Source of the DNA: Solenopsis invicta
Lineage: Eukaryota > Arthropoda > Insecta > Hymenoptera > Formicidae
Assembly (NCBI RefSeq): GCF_016802725.1
Contig: NC_052669.1
Span: 8,703,770-8,767,769 of the forward strand
DNA: 64,000 bases
Direction: 5' to 3'
The notes beneath the pieces are model-generated. The model was not told the DNA's origin. It saw only the letters and a program-made list of their open reading frames with translations, and did no database searches. The first letter of the stretch is position 1; the number at the start of each line of letters is the position of its first letter. Of the stretch, positions 36,485 through 48,470 are shown one piece after another. The position numbers were made by a program, and so were the translations under genes.

Positions 36485-37195
36485 GCACCTCCGTCACGAT
36501 AAAGCGTGACGAGAACACCAGATACGAGTGACCGCGCTAATATGCGTTTGCACTCTAATCACGAGCGGGGGTGAACGAAGCCATAAATGAAAACGCTAAT
36601 AATTAAGGATAATTAATATTATAAATATAATATATACGATACTTTACGTTAAACTCTGTCTAAACTTTTAGATTATTTAAAAAAATATATTGATAAATAT
36701 ATCAACATATTTAAAAATATATTTAACTCTATATTGTCTGTTCTGGGAATAAAGAATGCATTTTATATCTATTTTTCTCTTCTGCAATGCTAAAAAATTC
36801 AAGAAACATTTTATAAAACATTTTTTTGTAAATACTATTGCCAGAATCATTGTTAAAAGAAGCGAGAAACGATGTTTAACCGCGTTTTCCTGGTGCACGT
36901 TTATTTCCTGTAAGCACAATAGCACTTGAAATCAAGACTTTTGCATAGGTCATTGACAACGTAGCTGTCATCGTGCCATGCCGTCGTGTTTTACATACGT
37001 TATGAGTATCAACATTAAGCCGCCGCTAGCATACGCTCGCTTCTAATCTGCACTCTAATCACGACCGTGATGAACAAAGCGCGTAGTTATCTAAAATCGA
37101 ACTTTTTTGTCGGCCATTGACAACCGGCTTATCGGTGTGTCAAGCATTCGACACGGAATACGGTTATGAATACTGAGTCACGGCTTAATCACAAA
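36485..37195. repeat. Diverged tandem duplication of a non-coding element, first copy interrupted
   Basis: The 16-mer TGCACTCTAATCACGA occurs at 36549-36564 and again at 37049-37064. In both places it is followed by a GAACRAAGC word and preceded by CCGC-GCTA-ATRCG. A second module (AAATC, then CATTGACAAC, then TATGARTA and a TTAA tract) occurs at about 36929-37015 and about 37094-37190. In the second copy the two modules are adjacent. In the first they are separated by about 345 bases of AT-rich DNA (36583-36928), as if that segment had been inserted or the other lost. The modules contain TAATCA and AGGTCA-like words. I see no coding sense. The unit looks like a duplicated cis-regulatory element. 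Confidence 0.45.
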
Positions 37196-40045
37196 GCCGA
37201 TTCGTTTGTAAGATGTTGCAATCGAACTAAAAACGATAGAACGGTAATTACTGCAAGGCAGTAATCGTAGAGATCTATATAATTAATAACTAGTACACCT
37301 AAAACATTGCATGCCTGTTACGAATAAATTATAATACATTATACCGTAAAGTATTATAAGATCAAAAAGTACCTTCACTGTGCAATATAGATTTTCCACT
37401 GTTGCGACAACCTACGTATTCGTTCGAAAGAAAGATACATCTGTTACAGGATTACCCAATGCATTTGGGTAAGAACTAAAAAATTTATTTCAAATTTTTT
37501 AATTTATTAAAAAAAAATCAGAAAAAAGATATAATTAAAATACTATTAATTTAATACGCAATATAATAATGCAGATAGTAAAAGGGAGACGGATATTCAT
37601 AAATTCTTTTTAAAGTGGAAAGCTTGTAACGACGTTTGTCGAAAAGTATAAAAATACAATGAACGCAAATTAACGCTTCCCTCTTCGTCAAATAACATTT
37701 CCGCTTCCGTTTAAGTCGCCCACGTCTCTCGCCTGCCGCTACCAGAAATTCTGGAGAACTCGCGTATGCGTAGCACCCGTTCCGGCGAAAGCGGAACACC
37801 GGAAGAGGAACGTGGATCTCTACTATGCGCCCGATCGATGGTAGTTCCGATTAGGGAAGTGCTGTGGATTTTTCCGAGCGGCGTATAGTCGCGCCTTCAT
37901 CAAGCACACTCTGCTGTATTACATTAATGATATTGATTCGGAGAAACACAATCAGCCTCGGGACCCTCTTCCTCCGCCCGCCGTTATAGACCCACCCCCG
38001 CCCGACCATTGTGGTACATCGCGTATGTGTGCGTTATTTCGCGAGCACGCGCACACGCACACGCGTAGCCTTCTCTGCTCTACGTACCTTCATTAGACAG
38101 CAGAAACGAACGATTTCTTATTAATATCGGACGAAGGTTGTTTTTCGCCGACCTCCTCTCTCCTCTCTCTTTCTCTTCCCCTCGTATAAGCCCTCATTTA
38201 CACACTAATGTCCCTTCTTATTTTCCACGATACCTCGTAGATTCATCATTTGATGCTTAGCTCTCGTCCGAGCTTGGATCAGCGATTTTGCAGTACAATG
38301 AAACAGAAAAACGACATACCGGAACGTTACGACTTACGGTAACGTTCCAGACATCCTTAATCTTTCTCGGTTCTACGTTTCTTAATGTATGATAATGTAT
38401 CGCGCGTGCCTATGTTCACCGATACCGCACAAGTTTATGTTCTTCGTGAAATAATGTTGTTTTATCTGTTGTGGGATGAGATTCATGACCGCGCGAACGT
38501 AGCCGGATGTGGATTGCAGGTCGATAATTGAGGGCATAATATGATCGCGCATAAAGATATTTTTTTTGCACGTTGCGAGTAATTCGGCGAAATGCGAGTA
38601 TGGCGTTGTGAGAAATTAATATCATTCGACCGCCGTGCAGATTAATTAACCGGTACAGAGATCAGATTGCTGTAATTGATGTTTCTCCTGTTGCGGTTAC
38701 TGGCAATATATCCTCTTCGCGGTACATAACACGTCTTTCTATGCATATCTTTGTAAAATATCATTTTCATATTTGAAAAATATTATCCTATTGCGCGAGG
38801 CGACTTTATCAATGACGTTAGCAATTCCCGTGCCTACCTTCCCCTAGAGAATTTAATTGCCGTCCGGTATCAATAGTTAACATTAATCTAGAGTCATGCT
38901 TGTATCTTATATTCCACGACCGAAGTTACTCACGATCGTCTCATAAAATACCGACGACTTGTCGTGGACAAACACGACGCTGTGCCATGATATGTTATGC
39001 TATGAAGAAACACTCGCAGAAAACGTCTCAATGCAATCTGTAAATGAATCTCTCAAAGTAAATAATAAAGTATCCGGAAACATCGTAAATCTCGCGAGTC
39101 CGCCAGTCGCGTCATAAAATGCGCTCGTCGGTGCTCCACCTCGTTGCACAAGTGGAGGAGAAAGTTCCCTAAATCAGAGATGGCTGTATATCCCGACCGA
39201 AAAATCGGGCATTCGCGCGACCCACGAAAAATGCGACATTAAATCAAAGAGGAAGAGACATTGCGAATTCAATCGTGACGTAACCTCCGTATTATCGGCC
39301 CGCTCGTAACTCATGAAATGGAAAACTGCATGAGAGATGTATCCAAATTAACATTTTAAATAACAGAGAAAGTATTTACTTTGATCAAGTATATGTCATA
39401 CAGAAAAATTTATATTCTATTTAAAAATTACTGTCTCATATATAAGCAAGAATATAAAATCTTTAAAGGATCTTGATTGTATTTTTATCTCAATATATTA
39501 TAATAGTTATTTTTAAAGAGTACAATATAATGGTTTTGATAATAATATTTAAAATTCAAATTATTATTGAATAAAGATAAATTTTTCTTAAAGAAACACA
39601 ATTTCCTCATAAAAGCAAGTTATGTCTGTTTAACATTATCAAATTCTTTAAAGAAAATTTTACAGTCTTTTTATGGAATTAATGATCGTTGAATAGAATT
39701 TTGATATTTTCTGCGTATTGGAAAATGAAAAGTGCATAAAAAAACAGATCGGGAAAATAGTGAAAAAGTTTAAGATTTACAATTAGCAGTGAAAAGAAGT
39801 TGAGTTTGGCTTAAAATTCTAATCAACCGCTACTCAAAATACAAAATCTTTGAAAGCGTTCTCTCGAACTCAGTGTCTCGAAGGCTAGTCGCCTCAATTT
39901 TTTTCCGCGACAGCGTTTCGTAAGTTGATATCACAGCAGGGTCGAGAGGGGAAGCCGGAGATCGCAACGGGCGATTTTAAATGCGAATGCTGTGTGTGCC
40001 GAGGCGAGAGAGCCGGTGTCGGAGGCCCGGACCCCGACAATTCGT
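37196..40045. other. Non-coding mosaic with a small perfect hairpin
   Basis: A perfect hairpin ATTACTGC, loop AAG, GCAGTAAT lies at 37247-37265. AT-rich at 37.27-37.66 and 39.33-39.85 kb, CpG-rich at 37.7-38.1, 38.9-39.3 and 39.9-40.05 kb. No gene recognised. Confidence 0.5.
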
Positions 40046-40049
40046 GGAA

Positions 40050-40225
40050 CGATTAATCATATTAATTGCACGTAGCCGGGTCCAGCCGCCGTTCGGAGCC
40101 TCGCGAAGTTAAGCTGCTTAATTATAAATTGTAATTAGCGTTCGCGCGCGGCCACGTAGCCTCGATTAATTAAAGGAATGTCTCTTCCGTCCCCACCCCT
40201 CGAAGCTGTGGGCTATTAATTATTA
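40050..40225. promoter_or_regulatory. Densest homeodomain-core cluster in the window
   Basis: CGATTAATCATATTAATTGC, GCTTAATTATAAATTG, TGTAATTAGCG, CGATTAATTAAAGG and CTATTAATTATTAATTGCCC occur in sequence over about 170 bases, separated by GC-rich blocks such as GCCGGGTCCAGCCGCC-like sequence. Alternation of TAATTA-type cores with CpG-rich spacers is what one expects of a Hox or other homeodomain-responsive enhancer, or of an insect ultraconserved element. The role is inferred. No coding frame accompanies it. Confidence 0.35.
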
Positions 40226-40282
40226 ATTGCCCAGACGAGTAGCGTGCATCCGGCTGTCTCGAACGACACTTTGTTCTTTATT

Positions 40283-40298
40283 TCTCTCTCTCTCTCTC
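40283..40298. repeat. (TC)8 microsatellite
   Basis: Eight perfect TC units followed by TTTT. Confidence 0.9.
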
Positions 40299-40412
40299 TT
40301 TTAACGCATGATTTTTTGTTCTTACTGTTTTCTTTTTGGTCTTTTTTTTGGCCATTAGACAAATAATTTTCAAGAATTCGTAATATCCAATATCTTTATA
40401 AAATCCAATATT

Positions 40413-40452
40413 TTAATATGACCTTAAATATCTTAATATGATCTTAAATCTT
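40413..40452. repeat. Two-copy 20-bp tandem repeat
   Basis: TTAATATGACCTTAAATATC at 40413-40432 and TTAATATGATCTTAAATCTT at 40433-40452, with a further CTTAAATATCTT partial copy after. AT-rich minisatellite seed. Confidence 0.75.
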
Positions 40453-40469
40453 AAATATCTTGTCATACA

Positions 40470-41925
40470 GTGCAAGAACCAAAAGATTCTAAAATCCATC
40501 GAGTCTGAAATATAAAATATTCCAGCATTGACATTTACTTTCAAAGAGTATAAATCCGTAGCGCAAATACACGCGCAGTATTAATTTTCATACATAAAAT
40601 TATAATAAAGCAGATGTAATTCTTTTCAGGAGTTTTGCGTAAAACGACATCGAGTTGTTTCTTTGTGTATATAAGAAATAATTAATGACTGCGTTCAAGA
40701 TTAAAAATTAACAGCGTTTAGCGTTTAACGCGAGTCGTCGATACGAATTTCGCGAGCTGACGGATCCGAGAGGGATCGCCAAAGGGAATGTAAAGCTGAG
40801 GAATCTCGAATCTCGGATTTCAGGATTGAGAGAGGTTTAATCTAAGTTGATAAACTTTCTCGCGAGAACGCTCCGTAATTTGCGGTGCACGTATTCCTTC
40901 GCGCGCTGCACGCCGATACCGTATCCCCTTCGCACGTGATCTACGATGGCCGTAACCATAATAATAGGAGGCCGGATCAAAAACGACCAATTAATGACGT
41001 ACACTTGCCAGTTGAATCTGATGTTCAATTACTCTTGCCCCGTTGCTCCGAGCCTCGGCGCGCTGGAACAATGAGGATAAGAACGTGTTCTTAGCCTGGT
41101 AATGTTTGACTCCTCCGCTCTCGAAGGTTAATGCGATCGGCTGATGACTTGCTCGAGACACGGTGTAGATTAAAAATCTATATAACTGCGAGTCGAGCCG
41201 ACCTACACAGAAACGATCTCGAAAGTGATACTATAAACGCGCTATCGCTAAGGAATAATTTATCGCGGTTATTGCCAGCTTATTCCTGCTTAATAAACGT
41301 ATGCGTTCCATAAGAGTGCTCGCTAAGACGGGCGCGTCAAACGCCTCTCTCTCTATCGTTATAGAAAATTAGAGAGGAACAATTTGTGGACAGTCTCAAA
41401 AACTCCAAATTTCGAGATAGCACTAGCCAAAATAAGAAAAAAGTAAAGTTATTAAAGCATGCGGTTAATGATGTGATTTAAAAAAAAAAATCACATAAAA
41501 ATATTTTGTGAAAATACATTTACACCTATGTCATGGAAAAAAAGTGAAGCATAAAATAACTTCTCGAAATACCGTCGTAACGAATTAACATGAGAATTTG
41601 CATATTTAGTGACGTGATTCCTCTAATATTAAATAAATGTTATACGAACCGATGTTCCATGAAACGGCACTATACGCATCTTCGGGCCCGCTAATGTCGT
41701 TATTATCAAAAAGAAGGGCGGACAGGTAAACGGGCCGTTTACATCGCGATCGTTTCGTCCACGTCGAATTAAGCCTCCTTCCCTCCCTCACCTTCCCCAT
41801 CAATTAGAAGGCGCTCGGCCCTCGCGCGGTATCTCGCGATCGCGATATCCTCGCGCTTGCGGCACAAGTGGGAAGAGTGACCGATCTACATTTCGCCATA
41901 GGGACACCTTCGGCATCGTAAGGAC
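40470..41925. other. Non-coding stretch with an A-loop palindrome
   Basis: 41471-41496 forms ATGTGATTT, eight A, AAATCACAT, a 9-bp perfect inverted repeat. CpG-rich short frames at 40.84-41.31 kb are open on both strands without support. AT-rich at 41.38-41.63 kb. Confidence 0.5.
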
Positions 41926-41934
41926 GCGCCGCGC

Positions 41935-42175
41935 ACCGGCTTAATTACCCGGTCGGGCATAATCGTCGCAAATTAAGGAATTTAAGCAGCAGAACGTCGG
42001 TCCGGCCCGACCGCCGCGCCGATTAATTGGTCGGCTTGATTGCCACTTGCTGTCGCTAAGCGCTAGATTGTAAACACTCGGCCCGTTAATTGTCCAACCA
42101 CGAGTGTCGCGCGAGTTGTTGCGCTCCTCGAGCCGATAATTAAGCCTACTCGTGCGGCTGTACAGGGTGATTCGC
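41935..42175. promoter_or_regulatory. Candidate regulatory block with repeated AATTA cores
   Basis: CTTAATTACCC, GCAAATTAAGG, GCGATTAATTGGTC, CGTTAATTGTCC and CGATAATTAAGCC recur every 30-60 bases in CpG-rich DNA that also has CGGTCCGGCCCGACCG palindromic words. Resembles the elements at 27.6 and 40.1 kb. Function inferred from motifs only. Confidence 0.25.
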
Positions 42176-42384
42176 GAGAACATGACGGCACTTCGGCATC
42201 TAATTTCTCGGACGATTTAAACGAGCGTACACGTTGTTGTAAATGTGAGCCTGAATGCATGCAAAGCATTTTCACGGTTTATTTCCGAAAAAGAATAAAG
42301 AAATTTGCAAAGTATGAAATATTCGACGCTTAATTGTTACGGATTTATCGATTCGTGATTTATAAATGTACAAATGGCAACCTA

Positions 42385-42403
42385 TTTTTTTTTTTTTTTT
42401 TTT
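42385..42403. repeat. T19 homopolymer
   Basis: Nineteen T in a row. On - this is an A19 run, which may mark the tail of an old retroposed sequence lying to its right, but no matching body is recognisable. Confidence 0.9.
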
Positions 42404-45400
42404 GTTCAAATTACAAGTTGCGAATATAGTTATTGCTGAACTAAAATTACTCGTATAATAAAAGCTAGAATCAATCGTTTATGAGGAAACAAAACGTGAA
42501 AAAATATCAAAGCACTTACGAAGCGTAGTTTGACATAACATTTTTAAATTGTGTTTCGTGTATTGTCGAACGTCGATCGGTGCAAACATAAAGTTCACAA
42601 AAATCTACGCTAATATAATTGTTAAACTCGCGTAAAGTTATCCATGTAATTTTCAGTGGAAGCTACAGTTATGTCAGCGGTGACATATTTTCATTTGCTA
42701 CTTCCAATTATAAATATATCCTTTCCTTCTTGCCTTTATTGGTTGCATTTGTTGAAAATTGAAGTATAATATTCGTTCGTGTCAGATGTTTGAATAACTC
42801 AATAACGTCGACTAGCGGGACACAATGTAATAACGAAATAATGGGAACGTAAATTTTTTATTGTCATCGAAGTGTATTCGTTCGCGTTTGAGCGACATGA
42901 AACGATCGTCTATTCGCAGCGAACTTTTTCGCGTGGACACTATTACGATCCTATTATTTGTGGTCGCCATTTCCTAACCGGAGTCACATTTTTCATCTTT
43001 AACGGCAGATTGATAGTTTCGCCATTATCTCGTTTTGCCACGCATTCCGCATTTAATAGCTCTCTATTCGGTTGCGTAATGCATTCGGACTATTATTTGA
43101 AGTATTAATAGCGTTCAATTTTCGCTTGGGCAGTCGATGTGGCGCGTCGATGGCCGTTTCGCGTTATAAAATCGACCATCATTCTCACAATTTCTCTAAG
43201 CACCCTCGCTATCACCCGGTTATCTCGTAACTGACTCTCGTAATCAAATTAAAAAAAAAACCGCCTGATATATTTCTCGTCATTACTCTATGATCCGTTA
43301 TACTTCTTACTTTCGTCTGTCGATTGCGTACACTTACGTGCGTTATGTGTAATCTTATCCCCAGGTAACATAAGCGCGAAACGAATATATAAATATTATC
43401 TAATAACTTCAACGTTATCATTTAACCATAAATAAACATGATAATTTATATACGAATATATTATTTAGATTACATGTTGCAAAATAATTTAAGTAGTTTA
43501 GTTTATGTACAAGACGATATGTTTCAAAATAAATGCGATTTTACATATTTTTTTTATATTAAAAAGGAGGATAGCAATCTATGAAATTTAAATCAAGTTT
43601 GTCGATAGCGAAGCAAAATCTGCAAAACAATTTAGAAAATTCGCCAGAAGCATTTAAGGATTAACATCAATAAGAAACGTAACGGGGCCCCGATATCAAC
43701 ATTCTCCTTTCGTTAATGATTTTTTGATCTCGCATATATCTTAAAACACACGACTAATAAACGACGAGATTATTTAGAACTCATTTTGCCAGAACTCTCT
43801 GTGCTGTTGGAGACGCTGCCAGTTGACTGGACGAGACGACAAGTTAACGAGGCCGAGGGTATCGCTCATAAAATTCGCGTCCATGAATGTTCGGCTGTAG
43901 CGTTGTCAAATTAATTTTTCAGCGTTAAAAGAGTATGTCTATTAAAAGTTTCCAAACTAAAAAAAAAAAGAAAAATACGAAAATATTAGTAATCATATTA
44001 AAACTAACTTGATTTATAACTTGGCATGTCGGCATTATCTTTCATAATCTAATGTAGTTATACATGGAAAGACATGACGCACTTTTTCCCTAAATGACAT
44101 CACGTTTGCATAATCAATGTAACGCGAAGACCAAGATACCGCAATTACGCGATCTCCGCGCTGTAATTAAACTCTCTCGCGACTGATTTCCCGGTATATC
44201 GGACGAATCGATTATTACTTTCCTGTCCGATCGGGTTCTCAGTATTCCTGAAAAACGATCGGCACTGCCGCGATCGATGGGGATTAAAGACTGCCGAACA
44301 TTTTCAGAACTATCTCAATTATCTGGAGCGAGGCTGAGGGTACTGCGAGGCGGGAGAGCGACTCTAGAAAAAGCATTACTCAAACGACTCAGTCGACATG
44401 GTACATTTTGCTCTCCTTCTCTCTCTCTTTTTTCCGTCTCATATGCGTGCATTATTCAAAGGTGGCGTAATGAAGCTGGGCACGGGTTCGGTGTTAATTG
44501 ACGAGGAGACGATTACGGCATGTTGCGCGAATAAGACGCTTCGTCAATCGTAATCATGCGTCACACTGGGCTGTGTCGCATGAAGGCCATCGCGGAGAAA
44601 CGCTACGGAAAAACTGTGATTCACGAGCTATAAATCCACGAAAATCGTAAAAATCGCTCGAAATTGGAACAGAGGTAAACGAGCTGACGACGTCCGTCGT
44701 GAGTTCAAGGTTGTCCACGCTGTCTTTTTTTACCTCGTCCTTCTAAACATTTTTTCCTGTTGACTCGATGGAGTCAGCATGCCCACAATTCCCTGATTAC
44801 TTGTAAAATTCACGACGGTTAATCGCCGCCGCGATCGAAATCCATTATCGAACGTTATCGTAGACGATTAAAACCACAAATGAACGTATGGTCCATCTCC
44901 TAAAGCGTCAGCGATAGTCTCGATCTTTTTATTTGCGCGTGAATTTTATTTCTGCCGACGAGAGAGAAATAGAAAGAGAGAAAATAGACGGAGAGGCAGA
45001 AAGAGAATCGCGAGGTAAAAATAGAAGGTCGGCGGTCACCGCAAGGCGTCGATCTATAGGCCGCGATTAATTTCGATCAGAGGAGAAAAAGAAACGCGGC
45101 AAATTGCGAGAACTGGAATACGAGAACCGCGGGGGAGGGAAGGGTAGAGAGGATGTGCCGAGAATGTGGCGATAATATTTAAAAATAGAGGCGGACGGAG
45201 CGCTGCGAGACGACACCCGCGCGCGCATATGAGGGATATAATTCCCGAAATTAAACCGAACCGCAGTGGAAAGTACTGCTCGCTGGCAAATTCGAAACGT
45301 TTCGCAACAGGTGCGGCGGAAATTCGGTACGTCCGCGGCTGAAACTTAAGCCGCGCGTGCTGTATAACACGCCGGGACACTTGTTGCCAACAAGTCGGAA

Positions 45401-46916
45401 ATTTACTGTGTTTTACTACAGTAAAAATGATCCATAGCTGGCTTAGAACTGGCAATGGTCGATTAATCCTGAATAACACTACGACGCGGCCGAGTCCGTC
45501 AAGGTCCTCCTCCTAGTGCCCGCCTTGAAACCTCTTCTAAGCGACACACACACGCGAGAGGCTCTCTAGAGATCGAAAAAAAGTTTTAAAGAAGTGTAAT
45601 TTATCATTCCTAATCGGTTAGGTTATCGTACAATTGAAGAAAGTTCTTACGTTGATCCGTATATCCGTAATTATTATACAATCGGACTAAGCGTGCAGAT
45701 AGATCCTTGGTAATGACAAAACTACAGGAACAAAACTCGCTGAAAGTGTTATTTAGCAATTTATACAACATCGGCAAAACATTAATGAGAGACGTAATGA
45801 GAACGTGGGAACTGTTTATCAATTGCACCGGCGGTGCAACACAAAGCTGGGCACAACAGTATAATTAATTCTTACGCGATACAAAATAGTCTGTAAGAAT
45901 GTAATTAGTGCTTCGCGTGTTACAAAGATCATTTGCGTCGAACGCAGAACGATGTGTCGTGTTACGTGCATTGATTTCCATTGATTTTCACAATGTGCAT
46001 AACGTGTAAATCCTCGGGAGAGGTGAATTTTTACGTATGCGATATATGCAAGGCTCTTACTTTATTAACTAAACGCGCCAGTTTTTGTAATAAGCAACCG
46101 AGCGCCGAGATAATTAACGGTTGCGATGTTGGATAACATTCTGAAAAAGCTCGTACTCCAACCTGCGAAGTATACGCAATCAACTTTCGCAAAAATTAAG
46201 AAGTGTACTTATGGTCTTATTAAAAATCAGGTTATATGGGACCGATTTATAAATTAATATTTATATATTTCTAACGAAAATAAGTTCTGGTATTTTAACT
46301 CGGCTATACTGGTTCGGGTTTATTTGACACAAAATGTTTATTATTTCTTTAACATTTTATTTAAAAAATTTTTTTTCTTTAGCATTTAGATGATCTTGTC
46401 TGCTAATGTAAGAGCTTTCTGTGAAACTTTAGTTTTTTTTAATTTTTAGAGCCTTCTGATCTTGTTGACTCAAACGATACGATGGTATAAAAAATTCAAA
46501 TAGAATAGAAGATAATAAAAATTCTTTGTATTTATATATATATTATGAAAGAAGCTGCGATTACAAGCGTTGTGCTGCGCGAAGAACGAATGGGAAAAGC
46601 GCAGGAAACGAATCATAGAATTGTCTAAAGCCATTGAAAAAGGGCACCGTGAAACTGCCCTTCCGCGACGTCGCCTAGCGATTCGACGCTACATAATTGG
46701 ACAATGATTTCCACGAATCTGTTACATTGTAACGAGGCGCGGTGCACTTCCGCGCGCGCGCTGTTCGCGCCTCCTCTTTCCCACAGAAATCACTCGTGCA
46801 TAAAAAGCTAAATGACGGAATAATTGCTGAGTCGTTAATTCCCACCGTAACACTTGGCAATAAAATCATTTGCACCCGACCGGCCCAGCCCGTTCGTTTA
46901 TTATGATCCGTAGAAA

Positions 46917-46922
<6 letters not shown>
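42404..46922. other. Non-coding mosaic of several kilobases
   Basis: AT-rich at 42.3-42.85, 43.4-43.65, 43.9-44.1 and 46.2-46.55 kb, CpG-rich at 44.15-45.55 kb. Structured spots: 44554-44583 pairs TCATGCG and ACAC with GTGT and CGCATGA around a 6-base loop and a 2-base bulge, and 45868-45900 pairs ATTCTTAC with GTAAGAAT. The 141-codon - frame at 45054-45479 has no family resemblance. No gene recognised. Confidence 0.5.

Positions 46923-46966
<44 letters not shown>
46923..46966. repeat. (TC)22 microsatellite
   Basis: Forty-four bases of pure TC. The GA strand could bind GAGA-factor-like proteins and can form triplex DNA. It is the longest perfect dinucleotide repeat in the window. Confidence 0.97.
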
Positions 46967-46969
<3 letters not shown>

Positions 46970-47332
46970 CGCCGTGACTTTCGGCCGTGCCAGGTTCATC
47001 GGTTTTTGCCTGGATCGCCTGGCATCACGTTTTCTTCAAACAGCGATCGCTCTCGTGACTTTCGATCGTTCGATTCCTACGCTTCTCGCGTCGAAGTCTT
47101 CCGAGTGTACCGCTAGAAAAAAAAATAAGTGCCTCTCGAAGAAAATGAGGTCGCTATTTCGGGTTTCTGTCGGACCATGTGTATGAAAATGAATGACGCG
47201 CGTGTGTATGTACGTTGGTGAAAACTTTAAAATGTTACAGAAATATCTCATCGTTATTAATATGATTTAATGATGTGCTCTAATTTTATTATACCAATCT
47301 TATTTATCCATTTAACGCGGGAAGACAGATTC

Positions 47333-47375
47333 TTAAAATACCTCGCGCGCGCGCACCGCATTTAAAATACCTCGC
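47333..47375. repeat. 14-bp direct repeats flanking a CG run
   Basis: TTAAAATACCTCGC occurs at 47333-47346 and 47362-47375, separated by CGCGCGCACCGCA-like sequence. Confidence 0.75.
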
Positions 47376-48206
47376 ACAATCAATAAATCAATTACCAAGC
47401 TACGTACATGTGTAATTATCGTAATTACGAGTAAAACTCTTGTTATATTTATTAGCGTATTATTTTTTGCACAATAATACGTTCGGCGCTGATGTCCATT
47501 AACTAAAGAAATTTCAGAATTTGCTATGAACTAATTGCTAATAACTTAAGTACGACCGGCATTCGTAGAAGTCATTAACACTGTGAGCGATCGCTCATGT
47601 TTTGCTCCGTGAAAAAGCCCGGTGCCGTTATTCATGACGACGCCGCCGCGATCAAAACGAGTCGCGCTAGCAGTAGCAATTAATTTTTCAGTAGTAAATT
47701 TGTGTCGTTTTTAGACGTCAGCGATCGTCAGCGAAGCGGCAATTCTGACTTGCGCTATTTTTAAGCGTATAAGTATTGATGAAGCGTAAAAGCCGAACAT
47801 TAATCATTTGACATTTATTAACATAAGACGAAACGATTTATTGTAGAATCTCTTTAATCATTTTTATCTCCTTATTTTTCAGAATATGCAAAATATGAAA
47901 TGAGTATGGCGACATACAATATAAACAAATAAATAAAAATAGACTAATGTTTTGTTGTTGAGCACCTAAATTCAATGCCGTCGAGACGTACGTCATTTTT
48001 CAACTTTAGAATTATACATAATAGTATATAACGATTATATCCTGCTTTGAGAAGCATCCGTGGCAATTATACTATTGTACAAATGAACGCGTGAGTGCAC
48101 TATTAGCACCTATTACATAATCATTACAACAATGTTGCAGTAGTTCGATGACGCAGTTGATTTTGCGGGACATAACTCGCTAAGTGACGACGTGTATTCA
48201 GAAACT

Positions 48207-48237
48207 CAAGTTTATTAGTACAAAGTTTATTAGTACA
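48207..48237. repeat. Two-copy 15-bp tandem repeat
   Basis: AAGTTTATTAGTAC at 48208-48221 and 48223-48236, one base apart. Confidence 0.85.
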
Positions 48238-48413
48238 CGCCGCGATAATTTATTGTTCTTCCCTTTGGAATTACGCAACGGCCGGGCAAGCAACCGAGCC
48301 TCGTGAAAACGTCTCTGCCGGACGTGCGTACTTTAATTAAACGCCGCTTCCGGTCTGTCATTAACTCGCTCGCTTACCGGCCGCCGACGATTAGAGCGCG
48401 ACGTTCGCGCGGG

Positions 48414-48443
48414 AACACGCAATGTGCTAACACGCAATGTGCT
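48414..48443. repeat. Perfect two-copy 15-bp tandem repeat
   Basis: AACACGCAATGTGCT at 48414-48428 and again at 48429-48443 without mismatch, followed by a T17 run at 48454-48470. Confidence 0.9.
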
Positions 48444-48470
48444 TCAGATTCAATTTTTTTTTTTTTTTTT

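Noticed and set aside
45054..45479. 141-codon - frame
   Set aside because: No family resemblance or splice context, in CpG-rich DNA with few stops.
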